Source of the DNA: Microbulbifer marinus
Lineage (GTDB): Bacteria; Pseudomonadota; Gammaproteobacteria; Pseudomonadales; Cellvibrionaceae
NCBI RefSeq assembly: GCF_900107725.1
Contig: NZ_FNQO01000003.1
Coordinates: forward strand, 434,001 to 498,000
Reading direction: 5' to 3'
DNA length: 64,000 nt
Under the pieces are notes generated by a model that worked only from the letters and a program-made list of their open reading frames with translations, made no database searches and was not told the origin of the DNA. Made by a program: the position numbers and the translations under genes. Of this stretch, positions 37,426 to 46,461 are shown piece by piece (the stretch's first letter is position 1; the number at the start of each line of letters is the position of its first letter).

Positions 37426-37677
37426 TCAGCTGGCCTTGGCCGCAGGCTTGTCGGACTTGGACTTGGCCGCGTCCCCGGCGAGATTCTTCTTACTGCCGGT
37501 TTTGAAGTCGGTCTCGTACCAACCGCCGCCCTTGAGGCGGAAACCGGCTGCCGAGATCTTCTTGCTCAACGCGGCCTTGTCACAGGCCGGGCAGTCGGTC
37601 AGCGGAGCATCACTCATGCGCTGCAGGGCCTCCATCTCGTGACCGCAGGCATTGCACTGGTATTCATAGATCGGCAT
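37426..37677 (-). CDS. FmdB family zinc ribbon protein
   Basis: This 83-residue protein starts with the FmdB motif MPIYEYQCNACGHEME. Two CxxC pairs (CNAC and CPAC) form a zinc ribbon in the first 50 residues; the C-terminal part is Lys/Ala/Ser-rich and likely disordered. The family often sits just upstream of aspS, as here. Its role is unknown; regulatory or RNA-related roles have been proposed. Confidence 0.93.
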   Translation of the reverse strand: MPIYEYQCNACGHEMEALQRMSDAPLTDCPACDKAALSKKISAAGFRLKGGGWYETDFKTGSKKNLAGDAAKSKSDKPAAKAS

Positions 37678-37957
37678 TGCTCAGTACCCAGTGGTTTAAG
37701 GGGCGCAGATTATACATGAGCACTTGTAAGGGAAGAAGCAGTCCCCCCGCCCGGGTGCCGGAGGGAGCACCAGGGTCCAACTTTAGGGGGCAAAATAGTA
37801 AAAAAAGCACTATTTTTCCCGTATTTTCCCGTGCGGACGAACAAAAACTATATATACTTCCCCTCAACACCCGCCGTGGTGCGCAGCATCCAGGCCCGCC
37901 ACAGCGGGGGTAAGAACACACTTTCACTGGAAAAACACTAATAGAAGGAAGCTACTC

Positions 37958-38389
37958 ATGGCCGCACGCAAAAAAGCCGCAGCTAAGAAAGCCCCCGCCA
38001 AGAAGACCGCAGCCAAGAAGGCCCCGGCCAAAAAGGCAGCAGCCAAGAAAGCTGCTCCAGCCAAAAAAGTGACTGCGATCAAAGAGAAGTACACCAAAAC
38101 CCAGATTCTGAACCAGATCGCCGAGAACACCGAGCTGTCCCGCAAGCAGGTTCAGGCGGTTCTGGACGAGCTGACCAACGTGATCGAAGGCCACGTGAAG
38201 AAGCGCGCGGTTGGCGAATTCGCCCTGCCCGGCCTGATGAAGATCACCACCGTGAAGAAGCCGGCCAAGAAGGCCCGCAAGGGTATCAACCCGTTCACCG
38301 GCGAAGAAACCATGTTCAAGGCCAAGCCGGCCAGCATCCAGGTGAAGATTCGCCCGCTGAAGAAGCTGAAGGAAATGGCCGAATCCTGA
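37958..38389 (+). CDS. HU-like DNA-binding protein with histone H1-like Lys/Ala/Pro tail
   Basis: This 143-residue protein has two parts. Residues 1-40 are made of Ala-Lys-Lys-Ala/Pro repeats (seven or so AKK/PAKK units) like the tail of histone H1. Residues about 45-143 are an HU/IHF-type fold (QILNQIAENTELSRKQVQAVL, then PGLMKITTVKKPAKKARKG near the DNA-binding arm). The start has AAGGAAG upstream and the gene ends at a terminator. It probably compacts or bends DNA. The tail repeat is prone to length change. Confidence 0.92.
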   Translation: MAARKKAAAKKAPAKKTAAKKAPAKKAAAKKAAPAKKVTAIKEKYTKTQILNQIAENTELSRKQVQAVLDELTNVIEGHVKKRAVGEFALPGLMKITTVKKPAKKARKGINPFTGEETMFKAKPASIQVKIRPLKKLKEMAES

Positions 38390-38408
38390 TTCGCGCCGCT
38401 CGGCACAA

Positions 38409-38432
38409 AACCCCGCCCGCGCGGGGTTTTTT
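38409..38432 (+). terminator. Terminator after the HU-like gene
   Basis: The arms AACCCCGC and GCGGGGTT (38409-38416, 38421-38428) enclose a CCGC loop and run into six T ending at 38432. Confidence 0.88.
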
Positions 38433-38518
38433 ATTGCCTGTCTTCCCCTTCTCCCGCATCCGCGGTCAATTAGCGTAAAATGGCCGCCCCAAAAGCAATT
38501 AACCACTGAACAATCCCT

Positions 38519-40258
38519 ATGCGCGCATCCCGCTATCTGATCGCCACCCAGAAAGAAACCCCCAACGACGCCGTCGTCATCAGCCACCAGCTGATGCTGC
38601 GTGCCGGCATGATCCGCCGCCTCGCTTCAGGCCTCTACACCTGGCTGCCCACCGGTTTGCGGGTTCTGCGCAAGGTGGAGCGTATAGTGCGCGAGGAGAT
38701 GGACCGCGCCGGCGCGCTGGAAGTGCTGATGCCGGTGGTGCAGCCGGCTGAGCTGTGGGAGGAATCCGGCCGCTGGCAGCAGTATGGACCGGAGCTGCTG
38801 CGCATCCAGGACCGTCACGAGAATCCCTTTTGCCTGGGCCCGACCCATGAAGAGGTGATCACCGACCTGATCCGCAACGAGATCAGCAGCTACAAGCAGC
38901 TGCCGGCCAACTTCTACCAGATACAGACCAAATTCCGCGACGAGATCCGCCCGCGCTTCGGCGTAATGCGCGCGCGCGAATTCACCATGAAGGACGCCTA
39001 CTCCTTCCATATCGATGCCGATTCCCTGCAGGAAACCTACGATGTGATGCACGGTGCCTACTGCCGCATCTTCGACCGCATCGGCCTCGACTACCGCCCG
39101 GTACTCGCCGACACCGGCTCCATCGGCGGCTCCAGCTCGCACGAATTCCACGTGCTGGCGGCGAGCGGCGAGGACGATATCGCCTTCTCCACCGCAAGCC
39201 GCTACGCCGCCAATGTCGAACTCGCCGAAGCAGTGGCACCGACCGGCGAACGCCCGGCCCCGACCAAGTCCATGGAGGAAGTCCACACCCCGGGACAGAA
39301 AACCATCGCCGCGGTCAGCGAGTTCCTGCAGTCGGATCCGGCGCATTCGGTCAAGACACTGATCGTGCTCGGCGAATGCGAAGAAGGTCCAGAATCAGAA
39401 ACCAGCGCGCCCCTGGTGGCACTGGTTCTGCGCGGCGATCACGAGCTGAACGAACTCAAGGCGGAGAAGCTGCCGGGAATCGCCAGCCCGCTGGAATTTG
39501 CTCCGGAGCAGCGCATCGAATCCGAGCTCGGCTGTGGTATCGGCTCCCTGGGCCCGGTCGGCCTCGGTATCGAAACCATCGTCGATCGCTCCGCCGCGCA
39601 CCTGGCCGACTTTATCTGCGGCGCCAACAAAGACGATTACCACTTTACCGGCGTCAACTGGGGCCGCGATGTGGAGCTGGGCCGTGTCGAGGACCTGCGC
39701 AACGTGGTCGCCGGCGACGCCAGCCCGGATGGCCAGGGCCGACTCGAAATCAAGCGCGGCATCGAGGTGGGCCACATCTTCCAGCTCGGCGACAAGTACA
39801 GCCGTGCGATGAACGCCAGCGTGCTGGATGAGAACGGCAAGGAACAGGTCATGGCCATGGGCTGCTACGGCATCGGCGTATCCCGTATCGTCGCCGCGGC
39901 CATCGAGCAGAACCACGACGATGCCGGCATCATCTGGCCGGACGCGATTGCCCCGTTCCAGCTGGCGATAGTGCCGATCAATATGCACAAGAGCGATGTC
40001 GTGCGGGAGAAGTGCGAGCACCTGTACGAAGCCCTGCGCGAGAAAGGCATCGACGTGCTGTTTATGGATGAGCCCAAGGCGCGTCTCGGTGCCATGCTCG
40101 CGGATGTGGAACTGCTGGGTATTCCCCACCGCATCGTCGTCGGCGACCGCGGCCTGGAAAAGGGCGTGGTGGAATACAAGGGCCGCCGCGACGCCGAGAG
40201 CCAGGAGTTCGCCGAGTCCCAGCTGGAAGAAGTGCTGCTGCAGAAAATCGGTCAGTAA
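38519..40258 (+). CDS. proS: Prolyl-tRNA synthetase
   Basis: This 579-residue class II enzyme charges tRNA-Pro. Motif 2 is [22 protein letters not shown] large insertion between motifs 2 and 3 (about 220-405) is the editing domain of the bacterial type, which removes mischarged alanine. The end holds the anticodon domain (about 475-579). It is a single gene, followed by a palindromic repeat at 40269. Confidence 0.97.
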   Translation: MRASRYLIATQKETPNDAVVISHQLMLRAGMIRRLASGLYTWLPTGLRVLRKVERIVREEMDRAGALEVLMPVVQPAELWEESGRWQQYGPELLRIQDRHENPFCLGPTHEEVITDLIRNEISSYKQLPANFYQIQTKFRDEIRPRFGVMRAREFTMKDAYSFHIDADSLQETYDVMHGAYCRIFDRIGLDYRPVLADTGSIGGSSSHEFHVLAASGEDDIAFSTASRYAANVELAEAVAPTGERPAPTKSMEEVHTPGQKTIAAVSEFLQSDPAHSVKTLIVLGECEEGPESETSAPLVALVLRGDHELNELKAEKLPGIASPLEFAPEQRIESELGCGIGSLGPVGLGIETIVDRSAAHLADFICGANKDDYHFTGVNWGRDVELGRVEDLRNVVAGDASPDGQGRLEIKRGIEVGHIFQLGDKYSRAMNASVLDENGKEQVMAMGCYGIGVSRIVAAAIEQNHDDAGIIWPDAIAPFQLAIVPINMHKSDVVREKCEHLYEALREKGIDVLFMDEPKARLGAMLADVELLGIPHRIVVGDRGLEKGVVEYKGRRDAESQEFAESQLEEVLLQKIGQ

Positions 40259-40268
40259 GCTCAATCAG

Positions 40269-40299
40269 CCGTCATCCCGGATCTGATCCGGGGTGACGG
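40269..40299. repeat. Palindromic intergenic repeat after proS
   Basis: The 14-base arms CCGTCATCCCGGAT (40269-40282) and its complement (40286-40299, one G-T wobble) enclose a three-base loop. It resembles the widespread CGTCATCCCGGA type of intergenic palindrome and shares its core with the larger repeat at 46370. It lacks a T run. Confidence 0.65.
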
Positions 40300-40381
40300 G
40301 CGCTTCCTCTACCTCTACCGCGACCCACAATCCGCATTTGCCGCTGCCCTTCCTCGGCGCCTTTCCGTAAAATCCCCTGTC

Positions 40382-40948
40382 ATGATAAGAAAAACCCTGA
40401 TCACGCTACTGCTCTGCCTGACCTGGGGCGGCGCCGAGGCCCAGCAGAAAATCCCGGAGATAGACCCGGAGCTGCGTCTCGCCCTGCAGGAGGCGGTCAC
40501 CCAGGCGGACAGCTTCGCCGACCGCTTCGATGCCGAGGTGTGGCTGATGGCCAAGTCCCAGCCACTGGCGCGCTATATCAAGGATCCCCAGCAGCGTATG
40601 CACGTGCTCAAGGCGGTGCACCGCGAGGCCACGCTGGCGGGGCTGCGCCCGGAAATCGTACTCGCCGTCATCCAGATAGAGAGCGCCTTCGATCCCTACG
40701 CGGTATCCCGGGTCGGCGCCCAGGGCATGATGCAGGTGATGCCCTTCTGGAAAAAAGAGATCGGCCGCCCCGACGACAACCTGATCGATATGGACACCAA
40801 CCTCCGTTACGGCTGCACCATCCTCAAGCACTATATCGGCAAGGCCAAGGGCAACCTGGCCAATGCACTCGCCTACTACAACGGCAGCTACGGCCGCCAC
40901 ACCTATTCCAGCAAAGTGCTGGATGCCTGGGCGACACGCTGGAGGTAA
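40382..40948 (+). CDS. Lytic transglycosylase, SLT domain (MltE/Slt type)
   Basis: This 188-residue periplasmic enzyme cleaves peptidoglycan glycan strands. A signal peptide ends near residue 20 (GAEA). The SLT domain follows from about 75: the catalytic Glu100 is in AVIQIESAFDPYAVS, followed by GAQGMMQVMP and a late YNGSYG motif. The stop codon is directly before the next gene, an AraC regulator, so the two form an operon. Confidence 0.93.
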   Translation: MIRKTLITLLLCLTWGGAEAQQKIPEIDPELRLALQEAVTQADSFADRFDAEVWLMAKSQPLARYIKDPQQRMHVLKAVHREATLAGLRPEIVLAVIQIESAFDPYAVSRVGAQGMMQVMPFWKKEIGRPDDNLIDMDTNLRYGCTILKHYIGKAKGNLANALAYYNGSYGRHTYSSKVLDAWATRWR

Positions 40949-42013
40949 ATGATGAGCGTCAGCTACGTGTTTTTTACCGGCAGCGCCTGTGCGCTGTTAC
41001 TGCTGGCGGTGGCCAAGCTGGCGATCAGCTATCGGCAGCAGGCCGCCGGCCGCTGGCTGATGCTGCTGCTCGGCGGAGTCTTCTTTTACCTGCTGCGCCC
41101 GATACTCCCGGTTGAAAATGCTTGGCTAGAACTTTTGCTGGACCTGCCCACCGACATGGTGCCGGCCGCCTTCTGGCTGTTTGCGTTCACGCTGTGCAGT
41201 GAGTGCGACAGATTCCCGCGCTGGGGCTGGGGGCTGGTGGCGCTATCGATCGCGGTCAGCACCGCGGCCAATCTCGAGCTCAGCGTCCTGGCGGGGCCCC
41301 ACGAGATGCTGTACATACTGTCGCAGCCATTCAAGCTGGGCCTGATCAGCGCCGGGATGCTCGCGCTGCTGCAGCAGTTCCACTCCGACCTGGTGGAGGC
41401 CCGCCGGCGCCTGCGCGCCGTGCTGCTGATTGCGGTGGGCGGCTATATGCTGATCGTAGTCTGCGCCGAGTTCCTGTTTTCCTATCAGCCGGTTCCGGCC
41501 GGCGTGCCGACGCTGCACGCGGTGCTCGCCAGCCTGCTGGCCCTGGCCGCCTGCCTGTGGCTGCTGGCCGTGTCGCCCAGTGCGCTGACGGAGTCCCTGC
41601 CCCAGGTTGCGGAGCCGGAAGCCGAAATCAGTGAAACGAAAAACGAGCCACCAGCGCTGGACGAACAGCAGCGCCAGCTGTTGCAAAGGCTGCAGGCACA
41701 TATGCAGAACGGCGGCTACCGTCACACGGGGCTGACCATTCGCGAGCTGGCCGAACAGCTGGATGCGCGCGAACACGTACTGCGCGCCCTGATCAATCGC
41801 CACCTGGGTTATCGCAATTTCAACGAGTATCTGAACCAGTTCCGTATCGACGAGGCCAGCGCACGCCTGGCGGATCCCGGCCAGGCACACCTGCCGGTGC
41901 TGACCATCGCCCTGGATATCGGCTACCGCTCCCTGAGCCCGTTCAATTCCGCCTTCAAGCGACGCCACAACCAGACACCCACCGAGTTCCGGCGGGAAAA
42001 ACTACCGGCCTGA
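40949..42013 (+). CDS. Membrane-anchored AraC family regulator
   Basis: This is a protein of up to 354 residues. The N-terminal half (about 1-210) is hydrophobic with around six membrane helices; the C-terminal half (about 235-354) has the AraC helix-turn-helix pair, ending HNQTPTEFRREKL. Two ATG codons sit side by side (40949 and 40952). The second has the better spacing from the GGAGG in the last codons of the transglycosylase gene, and I prefer it. Regulators of this form often sense envelope or lipid signals. It lies just before the hydroxylase gene, its likely target. Confidence 0.85.
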   Translation: MMSVSYVFFTGSACALLLLAVAKLAISYRQQAAGRWLMLLLGGVFFYLLRPILPVENAWLELLLDLPTDMVPAAFWLFAFTLCSECDRFPRWGWGLVALSIAVSTAANLELSVLAGPHEMLYILSQPFKLGLISAGMLALLQQFHSDLVEARRRLRAVLLIAVGGYMLIVVCAEFLFSYQPVPAGVPTLHAVLASLLALAACLWLLAVSPSALTESLPQVAEPEAEISETKNEPPALDEQQRQLLQRLQAHMQNGGYRHTGLTIRELAEQLDAREHVLRALINRHLGYRNFNEYLNQFRIDEASARLADPGQAHLPVLTIALDIGYRSLSPFNSAFKRRHNQTPTEFRREKLPA

Positions 42014-42159
42014 CGCGCCTTTTTCGGAATCCGTCAGCTGTTTTTCGGTTTCCGCAAGCACCAGCGGCGGCTTTGCGCCAGACTCAGCTCACCACCTCTG
42101 GGGATTGCGCCAGACGCGCTCCGCCGAGGATGCCAGCAAAATAATAAGAAGGTGAGAGT

Positions 42160-42972
42160 ATGGAGTTCTTGTGGGAACTGTCGCTGGACTGGACCGAGCA
42201 TTTCCAGCGCGACCTCTTCCGCTATCTGCTCGCGGCTACCGCTGTCAGCCTGTCGGTCAGCTGGCTGTTCCGCGGCTGGATGGACCGGCGCCGCATTCAG
42301 AAGCGCCGCGCCAGCTGGAAGGATATCCGCCGCGAGATCAGTTTCTCCATGCTCACGCTCGGCGTGTTCGCCACTATCGGCATCATCACCAGTATCCTGC
42401 GGGACTGGGGTCTGGTGCAGCTCTACTGGCAGTGGAGCGACTACCCACTGTGGTGGAACCTGCTCAGCCTGCCCGTCGTCATCCTGCTGCACGACGCCTA
42501 CTTCTACTGGACACACCGGGGCATGCATCACCCGAAGCTGTTCAGACATTTTCACCGCCTGCACCACCTGTCACGCACACCGACGCCCTGGGCCGCCTAC
42601 AGCTTCTCTGTCGGCGAGGCCGCCCTGATGGCGGTCTTCTCACCGCTGATCCTGATGCTGCTGCCGCTGCACGTGCTGGTCTGGCTGGCATTTATCTTTG
42701 TCATGATCTTCCGCAACGCCATGCTGCACGCCGGCTGCGAATTCCACTCGCGCGGCTGGGTGGACGGACCGCTGGATTTTATGACCACTACGACCCACCA
42801 CGACCTGCACCACCAGCGCTTCCAGGGCAACTACGGATTCTATTTCACCTGGTGGGACCGCTGGATGGGCACCGAATTCAAAAACTACAAAGAGGAATTC
42901 CGCCGCGCGGTGGACGGAGAAACCGGTGGAACAGCAGATTCAGAAAAGAATGCGCCGCAGGTTGCGGCCTGA
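42160..42972 (+). CDS. Sterol desaturase/fatty acid hydroxylase family membrane protein
   Basis: This 270-residue di-iron membrane oxygenase has about four helices. The histidine clusters that bind iron are HDAYFYWTHRGMHH, HFHRLHH and TTHHDLHHQ, in the HxxxxH, HxxHH and HxxHH style. The family includes sterol C-5 desaturase, fatty acid hydroxylases and carotenoid hydroxylases; the substrate here cannot be told. AAGGTGAG lies seven bases before the ATG. It follows the AraC regulator and ends at a terminator. Confidence 0.9.
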   Translation: MEFLWELSLDWTEHFQRDLFRYLLAATAVSLSVSWLFRGWMDRRRIQKRRASWKDIRREISFSMLTLGVFATIGIITSILRDWGLVQLYWQWSDYPLWWNLLSLPVVILLHDAYFYWTHRGMHHPKLFRHFHRLHHLSRTPTPWAAYSFSVGEAALMAVFSPLILMLLPLHVLVWLAFIFVMIFRNAMLHAGCEFHSRGWVDGPLDFMTTTTHHDLHHQRFQGNYGFYFTWWDRWMGTEFKNYKEEFRRAVDGETGGTADSEKNAPQVAA

Positions 42973-43008
42973 GAATTGCGGCTGATCGGCAGATGTCCGC
43001 ATGTTCTT

Positions 43009-43035
43009 GCGCGGCCCTTGTGGCCGCGCTTTTTT
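43009..43035 (+). terminator. Terminator after the hydroxylase gene
   Basis: The arms GCGCGGCC (43009-43016) and GGCCGCGC (43022-43029) enclose a five-base loop and run into six T. Confidence 0.88.
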
Positions 43036-43045
43036 ATGCGCCGCG

Positions 43046-43450
43046 TCAATGACCATACTCCACCGGCAGCCAGCGTGTCTCCCGGTAACAGAAGATACCC
43101 CAGATCAGCAGCAGCACCTCCAGCGCAAAAAAGATACCGTTGCGCCAGTCGAAGCCGCTGATCAACAGCATGCCGTACAGTCGCCCACAGGCGAAACCCA
43201 GATAGGCCAGCGCCAGTGACGCATAGGCGACTCTGCGGTGCTGGCGGATCGACAGCGCAATACCCAGCGCCATGGCAATGGCCAGCATAAAGCCGCCGAA
43301 AGTGGCGAGGAATTCCGGCACCGCCGGCGGCGCGAGGAACCCCAGATTGATACCGCCGGCGAAGCCCTCGGGATTCACGAACGCCGCGATGCCAATGGCT
43401 GCGTAAACCAGCAGGTTCAGGGATAGATAGGTCTTTCCGAAGTATTTCAA
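43046..43450 (-). CDS. DUF4345-like membrane protein
   Basis: This 134-residue protein has four membrane helices (about 8-28, 46-66, 73-92 and 104-123), in the manner of DUF4345 proteins. I place the start at a TTG at 43450, because AGGAGAGG lies a few bases before it and upstream codons carry an Arg-rich, unlikely sequence. The function is unknown. It converges on the hydroxylase gene terminator. Confidence 0.75.
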   Translation of the reverse strand: MKYFGKTYLSLNLLVYAAIGIAAFVNPEGFAGGINLGFLAPPAVPEFLATFGGFMLAIAMALGIALSIRQHRRVAYASLALAYLGFACGRLYGMLLISGFDWRNGIFFALEVLLLIWGIFCYRETRWLPVEYGH

Positions 43451-43817
43451 GCGCCTCTCCTTCCGGTGGTCTTCGGCGGCGCCCTCTCTACCCTCGCGCC
43501 GCCTACAGTCGCTGCCTAAAGGATAGCGGCCCATCGGCGGACTGTAACGACGCGGGAGATAACACCGAACGGTTGATCGTCCTGTTGCTTATGGGGACGC
43601 GGGCTATCTGTATCCCCTTTCGGCTGCGGTGGAAAGTCCGCTTGCGCCAACCATACTTAGCGGTCTAAGGCTGCCCCCTAAGGCCCTCACTGGAGGGCAT
43701 GGCGGTAACGGCGCAGGAGCGAGCCCGGACCTCACCATCTGGCACAAACCACAGCAGCAAGAAATGGTCCGGCACATTTCGCAAAGGTAAAGCGAACGGA
43801 GGAAAGGGAATTCAGCC
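43451..43817. other. Intergenic stretch before the PpiC-like gene
   Basis: These 367 bases hold no convincing gene. A GGAGGAAAGGG stretch is the ribosome site for the ATG at 43818. I see no strong sigma-70 boxes and no large inverted repeat; the part from 43590 to 43740 is GC-rich and may be a relic or a leader. Confidence 0.3.
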
Positions 43818-44672
43818 ATGAGTAGAGGACTGTTACGCGAGCCGCTGTTGCATTTCACGCTTATCGGCGCGCTGCTATTCGGCATCGACGCGCTTTTCAC
43901 CGATGAAAACACGAGCCGCGACGAGATCATCGTCAGCCAGAGCCGCATCGATCACCTGGCGGCGGTATTCGAGCGCGGCTGGCAGCGTCCACCCACGGCA
44001 CAGGAATTGAACGGCCTGGTGGAGAGTTATATCCGCGAGGAAGTGCTCTACCGCGAGGCGCTGAACATGGGCCTGGACCGCGACGATACGGTTATTCGCC
44101 GCCGCCTGCGCATGAAAATGGAATTTCTGGCACGGGACCTGATCGATGCCGTAGAGCCCGGCGATGAAATACTGCAGCGATATTTTCACCAGCACGCCGA
44201 CAAATATCGGCAGGCGGCCCGCTTCAGCTTTCGCCAGCTCTATTTTGATGCCGGCGCGCGGGAATCCGCCGCAGGCGACGCCCGCAGTGCGCTGGCACAA
44301 CTGAACGCGGGCGCGGCGGCTGCGCGCTTCGGCGACCGCCATCTGCTGCAGGCAGCATACGCCGGGGAGACCGCCGGCCGCGTCGACCGCCTGTTTGGCG
44401 AAGGGTTCGCCGCCCGGCTCAGCGAACTGCCGCGCGGGCGCTGGGCGGGCCCGGTGCAGTCAGCCTACGGCCTGCACCTGGTGTATATAGAGGCATTCAC
44501 ACCTCAGCAGGCGGCCGATTTTTCTACGGTGCGCCCACAGGTGTTGCGCGACTGGCAGGCGCAGGAACAGAAAAATATTTTGCAGAGTCAGTACGAGGCC
44601 TACCGTTCAACCTACGATGTGCGCATTGAGGGCGAGCTTCGGGCCGAGAGCGGTGAGGTGGCGCTCAAATGA
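43818..44672 (+). CDS. PpiC/SurA-type peptidyl-prolyl isomerase, membrane-anchored
   Basis: This 284-residue protein has one N-terminal membrane segment (about 13-27), a SurA-like helical region (about 50-120) and a parvulin isomerase domain (about 125-245), shown by RFSFRQLYFDAG, LPRGRWAGPVQSAYGLHLVYIE. It is a periplasmic folding helper. The stop overlaps the start of the HupE gene (ATGA). This pairing recurs in gammaproteobacteria and suggests that it helps fold HupE or its partners. Confidence 0.87.
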   Translation: MSRGLLREPLLHFTLIGALLFGIDALFTDENTSRDEIIVSQSRIDHLAAVFERGWQRPPTAQELNGLVESYIREEVLYREALNMGLDRDDTVIRRRLRMKMEFLARDLIDAVEPGDEILQRYFHQHADKYRQAARFSFRQLYFDAGARESAAGDARSALAQLNAGAAAARFGDRHLLQAAYAGETAGRVDRLFGEGFAARLSELPRGRWAGPVQSAYGLHLVYIEAFTPQQAADFSTVRPQVLRDWQAQEQKNILQSQYEAYRSTYDVRIEGELRAESGEVALK

Positions 44673-45694
44673 AACGCCTGCTCCCGCTACTGTCTTCCCT
44701 ACTGGCTCTGCTGTGCGCGCTACCGGCCAGCGCCCACGAACTGCGTCCCGCCTACCTGCAGATAGCGCAGACCAATGCGCAGGAATTCGCGGTTTCCTGG
44801 CGCGTGCCGGCGCGCGGCGACCTGCGTCTGTCACTCAACATCCTGTTCGATGACAGCGTGACCCCCTCGGGCGAACCCATAGGCAGAATAGCCAACGGTT
44901 TCTATACCGAGACCTGGTCAATCCGTCACGACAACAATCTGGCAGGCACGTCGGTCACCATCGACGGACTCCAACACACCATGACCGACGCGCTGGTGCA
45001 CATCGGCTGGCTCGACGGACGTGAACAGGTATTGCGTCTGCTGCCGGATCGGCCCCAGTTCGTCGTCGACAGCAGAGCCAGCGGCAGCCAGATAGCGGCC
45101 ACCTATTTCACCCTGGGCGTCGAGCATATTCTCCTCGGCATCGACCACCTGCTGTTCGTGCTGGCGCTGGTGCTGCTGGTCAGTGGCTGGAAACCGCTGG
45201 TGAGCACCATCACTGCCTTCACGCTCGCCCACAGCGTCACCCTGGCCGCGGCGGTACTGGGGTTTATTTCGGTGCCTCAGGCACCGGTGGAAGCGATCAT
45301 CGCACTCAGTATCGTGTTCGTGGCCAGTGAGATACTGCACAGGCTCCGCGGCAGCAACTCGCTGGCGATCAGGAAACCCTGGCTGGTGGCATTCGGCTTC
45401 GGCCTGTTACACGGCCTCGGCTTTGCCGGCGCCCTGGCAGATATCGGCGTGCCGCAACATGCAATACCGCTGTCGCTGGCGCTATTCAATATCGGGGTAG
45501 AGGTTGGGCAGCTGGCCTTTATCGCGGCGGTCACCGGTCTTTTCGCACTGCTGCAGTGGCTGCCGCCGGTGCAGCAGTGGCAGCTGCAGAGCGGTCGCTC
45601 GGCGGCGGCGGTCGCGAGCTGGCCGCTGGCCTACCTGGTCGGCGGGCTGGCAGCCTGGTGGCTGCTCGACCGGACCCTGTCGATGCTGGTTTAG
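44669..45694 (+). CDS. HupE/UreJ family membrane protein
   Basis: This 341-residue protein has a signal peptide (ending PASA at about residue 22), a periplasmic N-terminal domain (about 24-150) and six or so membrane helices. The HupE core is GVEHILLGIDHLLFVLALVLLV, with a second histidine motif FTLAHSVTLAAAV and GLLHGLGFAGAL. HupE/UreJ proteins are nickel or cobalt permeases. No hydrogenase or urease gene is near, so the metal and user are unknown. The gene ends at a terminator. Confidence 0.9.
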   Translation: MKRLLPLLSSLLALLCALPASAHELRPAYLQIAQTNAQEFAVSWRVPARGDLRLSLNILFDDSVTPSGEPIGRIANGFYTETWSIRHDNNLAGTSVTIDGLQHTMTDALVHIGWLDGREQVLRLLPDRPQFVVDSRASGSQIAATYFTLGVEHILLGIDHLLFVLALVLLVSGWKPLVSTITAFTLAHSVTLAAAVLGFISVPQAPVEAIIALSIVFVASEILHRLRGSNSLAIRKPWLVAFGFGLLHGLGFAGALADIGVPQHAIPLSLALFNIGVEVGQLAFIAAVTGLFALLQWLPPVQQWQLQSGRSAAAVASWPLAYLVGGLAAWWLLDRTLSMLV

Positions 45695-45706
45695 CCGCAC
45701 CCCATT

Positions 45707-45736
45707 AAAAAGGGGGCGTCACGCGCCCCCTTTTTT
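45707..45736. terminator. Terminator after the HupE gene (bidirectional form)
   Basis: The arms GGGGGCG (45712-45718) and CGCCCCC (45724-45730) enclose a five-base loop, with an A run before and six T after. It may also end the convergent Lrp gene. Confidence 0.85.
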
Positions 45737-45781
45737 CTGATTTGATCCGGCCCGTTTATGCCGCCGGCGTCAATTGCTCAT

Positions 45782-46258
45782 TCATTCCTGAAACAGCAGC
45801 TCCAGCGGATAGCCGGCAAACGGCTTGGTTTTCTCGATTACCAGATGCGAGGTCATGCGCGAAATCGCCGCGTCCTCGTTGGCCAGCAGCTGCTCGGATA
45901 CGCGGTTGAAGTCGGCCGCATCCGGGCAGACGAAACGCAGCATATAGTCGAACTCGCCGGACATCTTCACGCAGGAGACGATCTGTGGAATATCGCTGAT
46001 GGCGCGGCGGAAGTTCTCACTGGTGCGCGCATCCTGCCGCTTCAGCGCCACGTTGACGTAGAACTCGGCGTGACGCACCTTGTCCAGGTTGACCTCGGCG
46101 AGAAACTCGCGGATGTAGCGCTCGCTGGTCAGCCGCTTCACCCGCGCCAGGCACGCGCTCTCGGACAAGCCAATCTGTTCACTCAAATTCAGGTTGCTGA
46201 TGCGCGCATTGGTCTGCAGCGCCTGCAAAATACGCAAATTGTGCCGGTCGATTTTCAC
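45782..46258 (-). CDS. Lrp/AsnC family transcriptional regulator
   Basis: This 158-residue regulator has an N-terminal helix-turn-helix (about 5-60, LQTNARISNLNLSEQIGLSESACLARV) and a C-terminal RAM ligand-binding domain (about 68-150), the standard Lrp layout. The start is a GTG at 46258. It lies just downstream of an aminotransferase gene on the same strand, so it may control amino acid use, perhaps of that gene. Confidence 0.93.
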   Translation of the reverse strand: MKIDRHNLRILQALQTNARISNLNLSEQIGLSESACLARVKRLTSERYIREFLAEVNLDKVRHAEFYVNVALKRQDARTSENFRRAISDIPQIVSCVKMSGEFDYMLRFVCPDAADFNRVSEQLLANEDAAISRMTSHLVIEKTKPFAGYPLELLFQE

Positions 46259-46369
46259 ACTCTTGTTCTTCCGTAAGAGAGGCTTCTGTTATCTGGAGAG
46301 GGGCAAGGATAGCGGCATTCGCCGGCGGCCGAAACTCCGCAGTGTCAGCGGCAGAATCACTATCGTATC

Positions 46370-46441
46370 GTCATTGCGGCGCAGGCCGGAATCCAGAGCC
46401 CCGATCAGAGTCCTGGATTCCGGCCTGCGCCGGAATGACGA
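46370..46441. repeat. Palindromic intergenic repeat between the Lrp and aminotransferase genes
   Basis: Two 28-base arms (46370-46397 and 46414-46441) match at 27 positions as an inverted repeat around a 16-base loop, starting CGTCATT. This is the CGTCATTCCGGCGCAGGCC type of intergenic palindrome seen in many proteobacteria, and is related in its core to the repeat at 40269. Confidence 0.8.
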
Positions 46442-46461
46442 AAGGGAGAAGTTAGCGGTAC

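Noticed and set aside
43590..43760. Small RNA or riboswitch before the PpiC-like gene
   Set aside because: The sequence is GC-rich with a few short inverted repeats, but no stem or motif is strong enough to support it.
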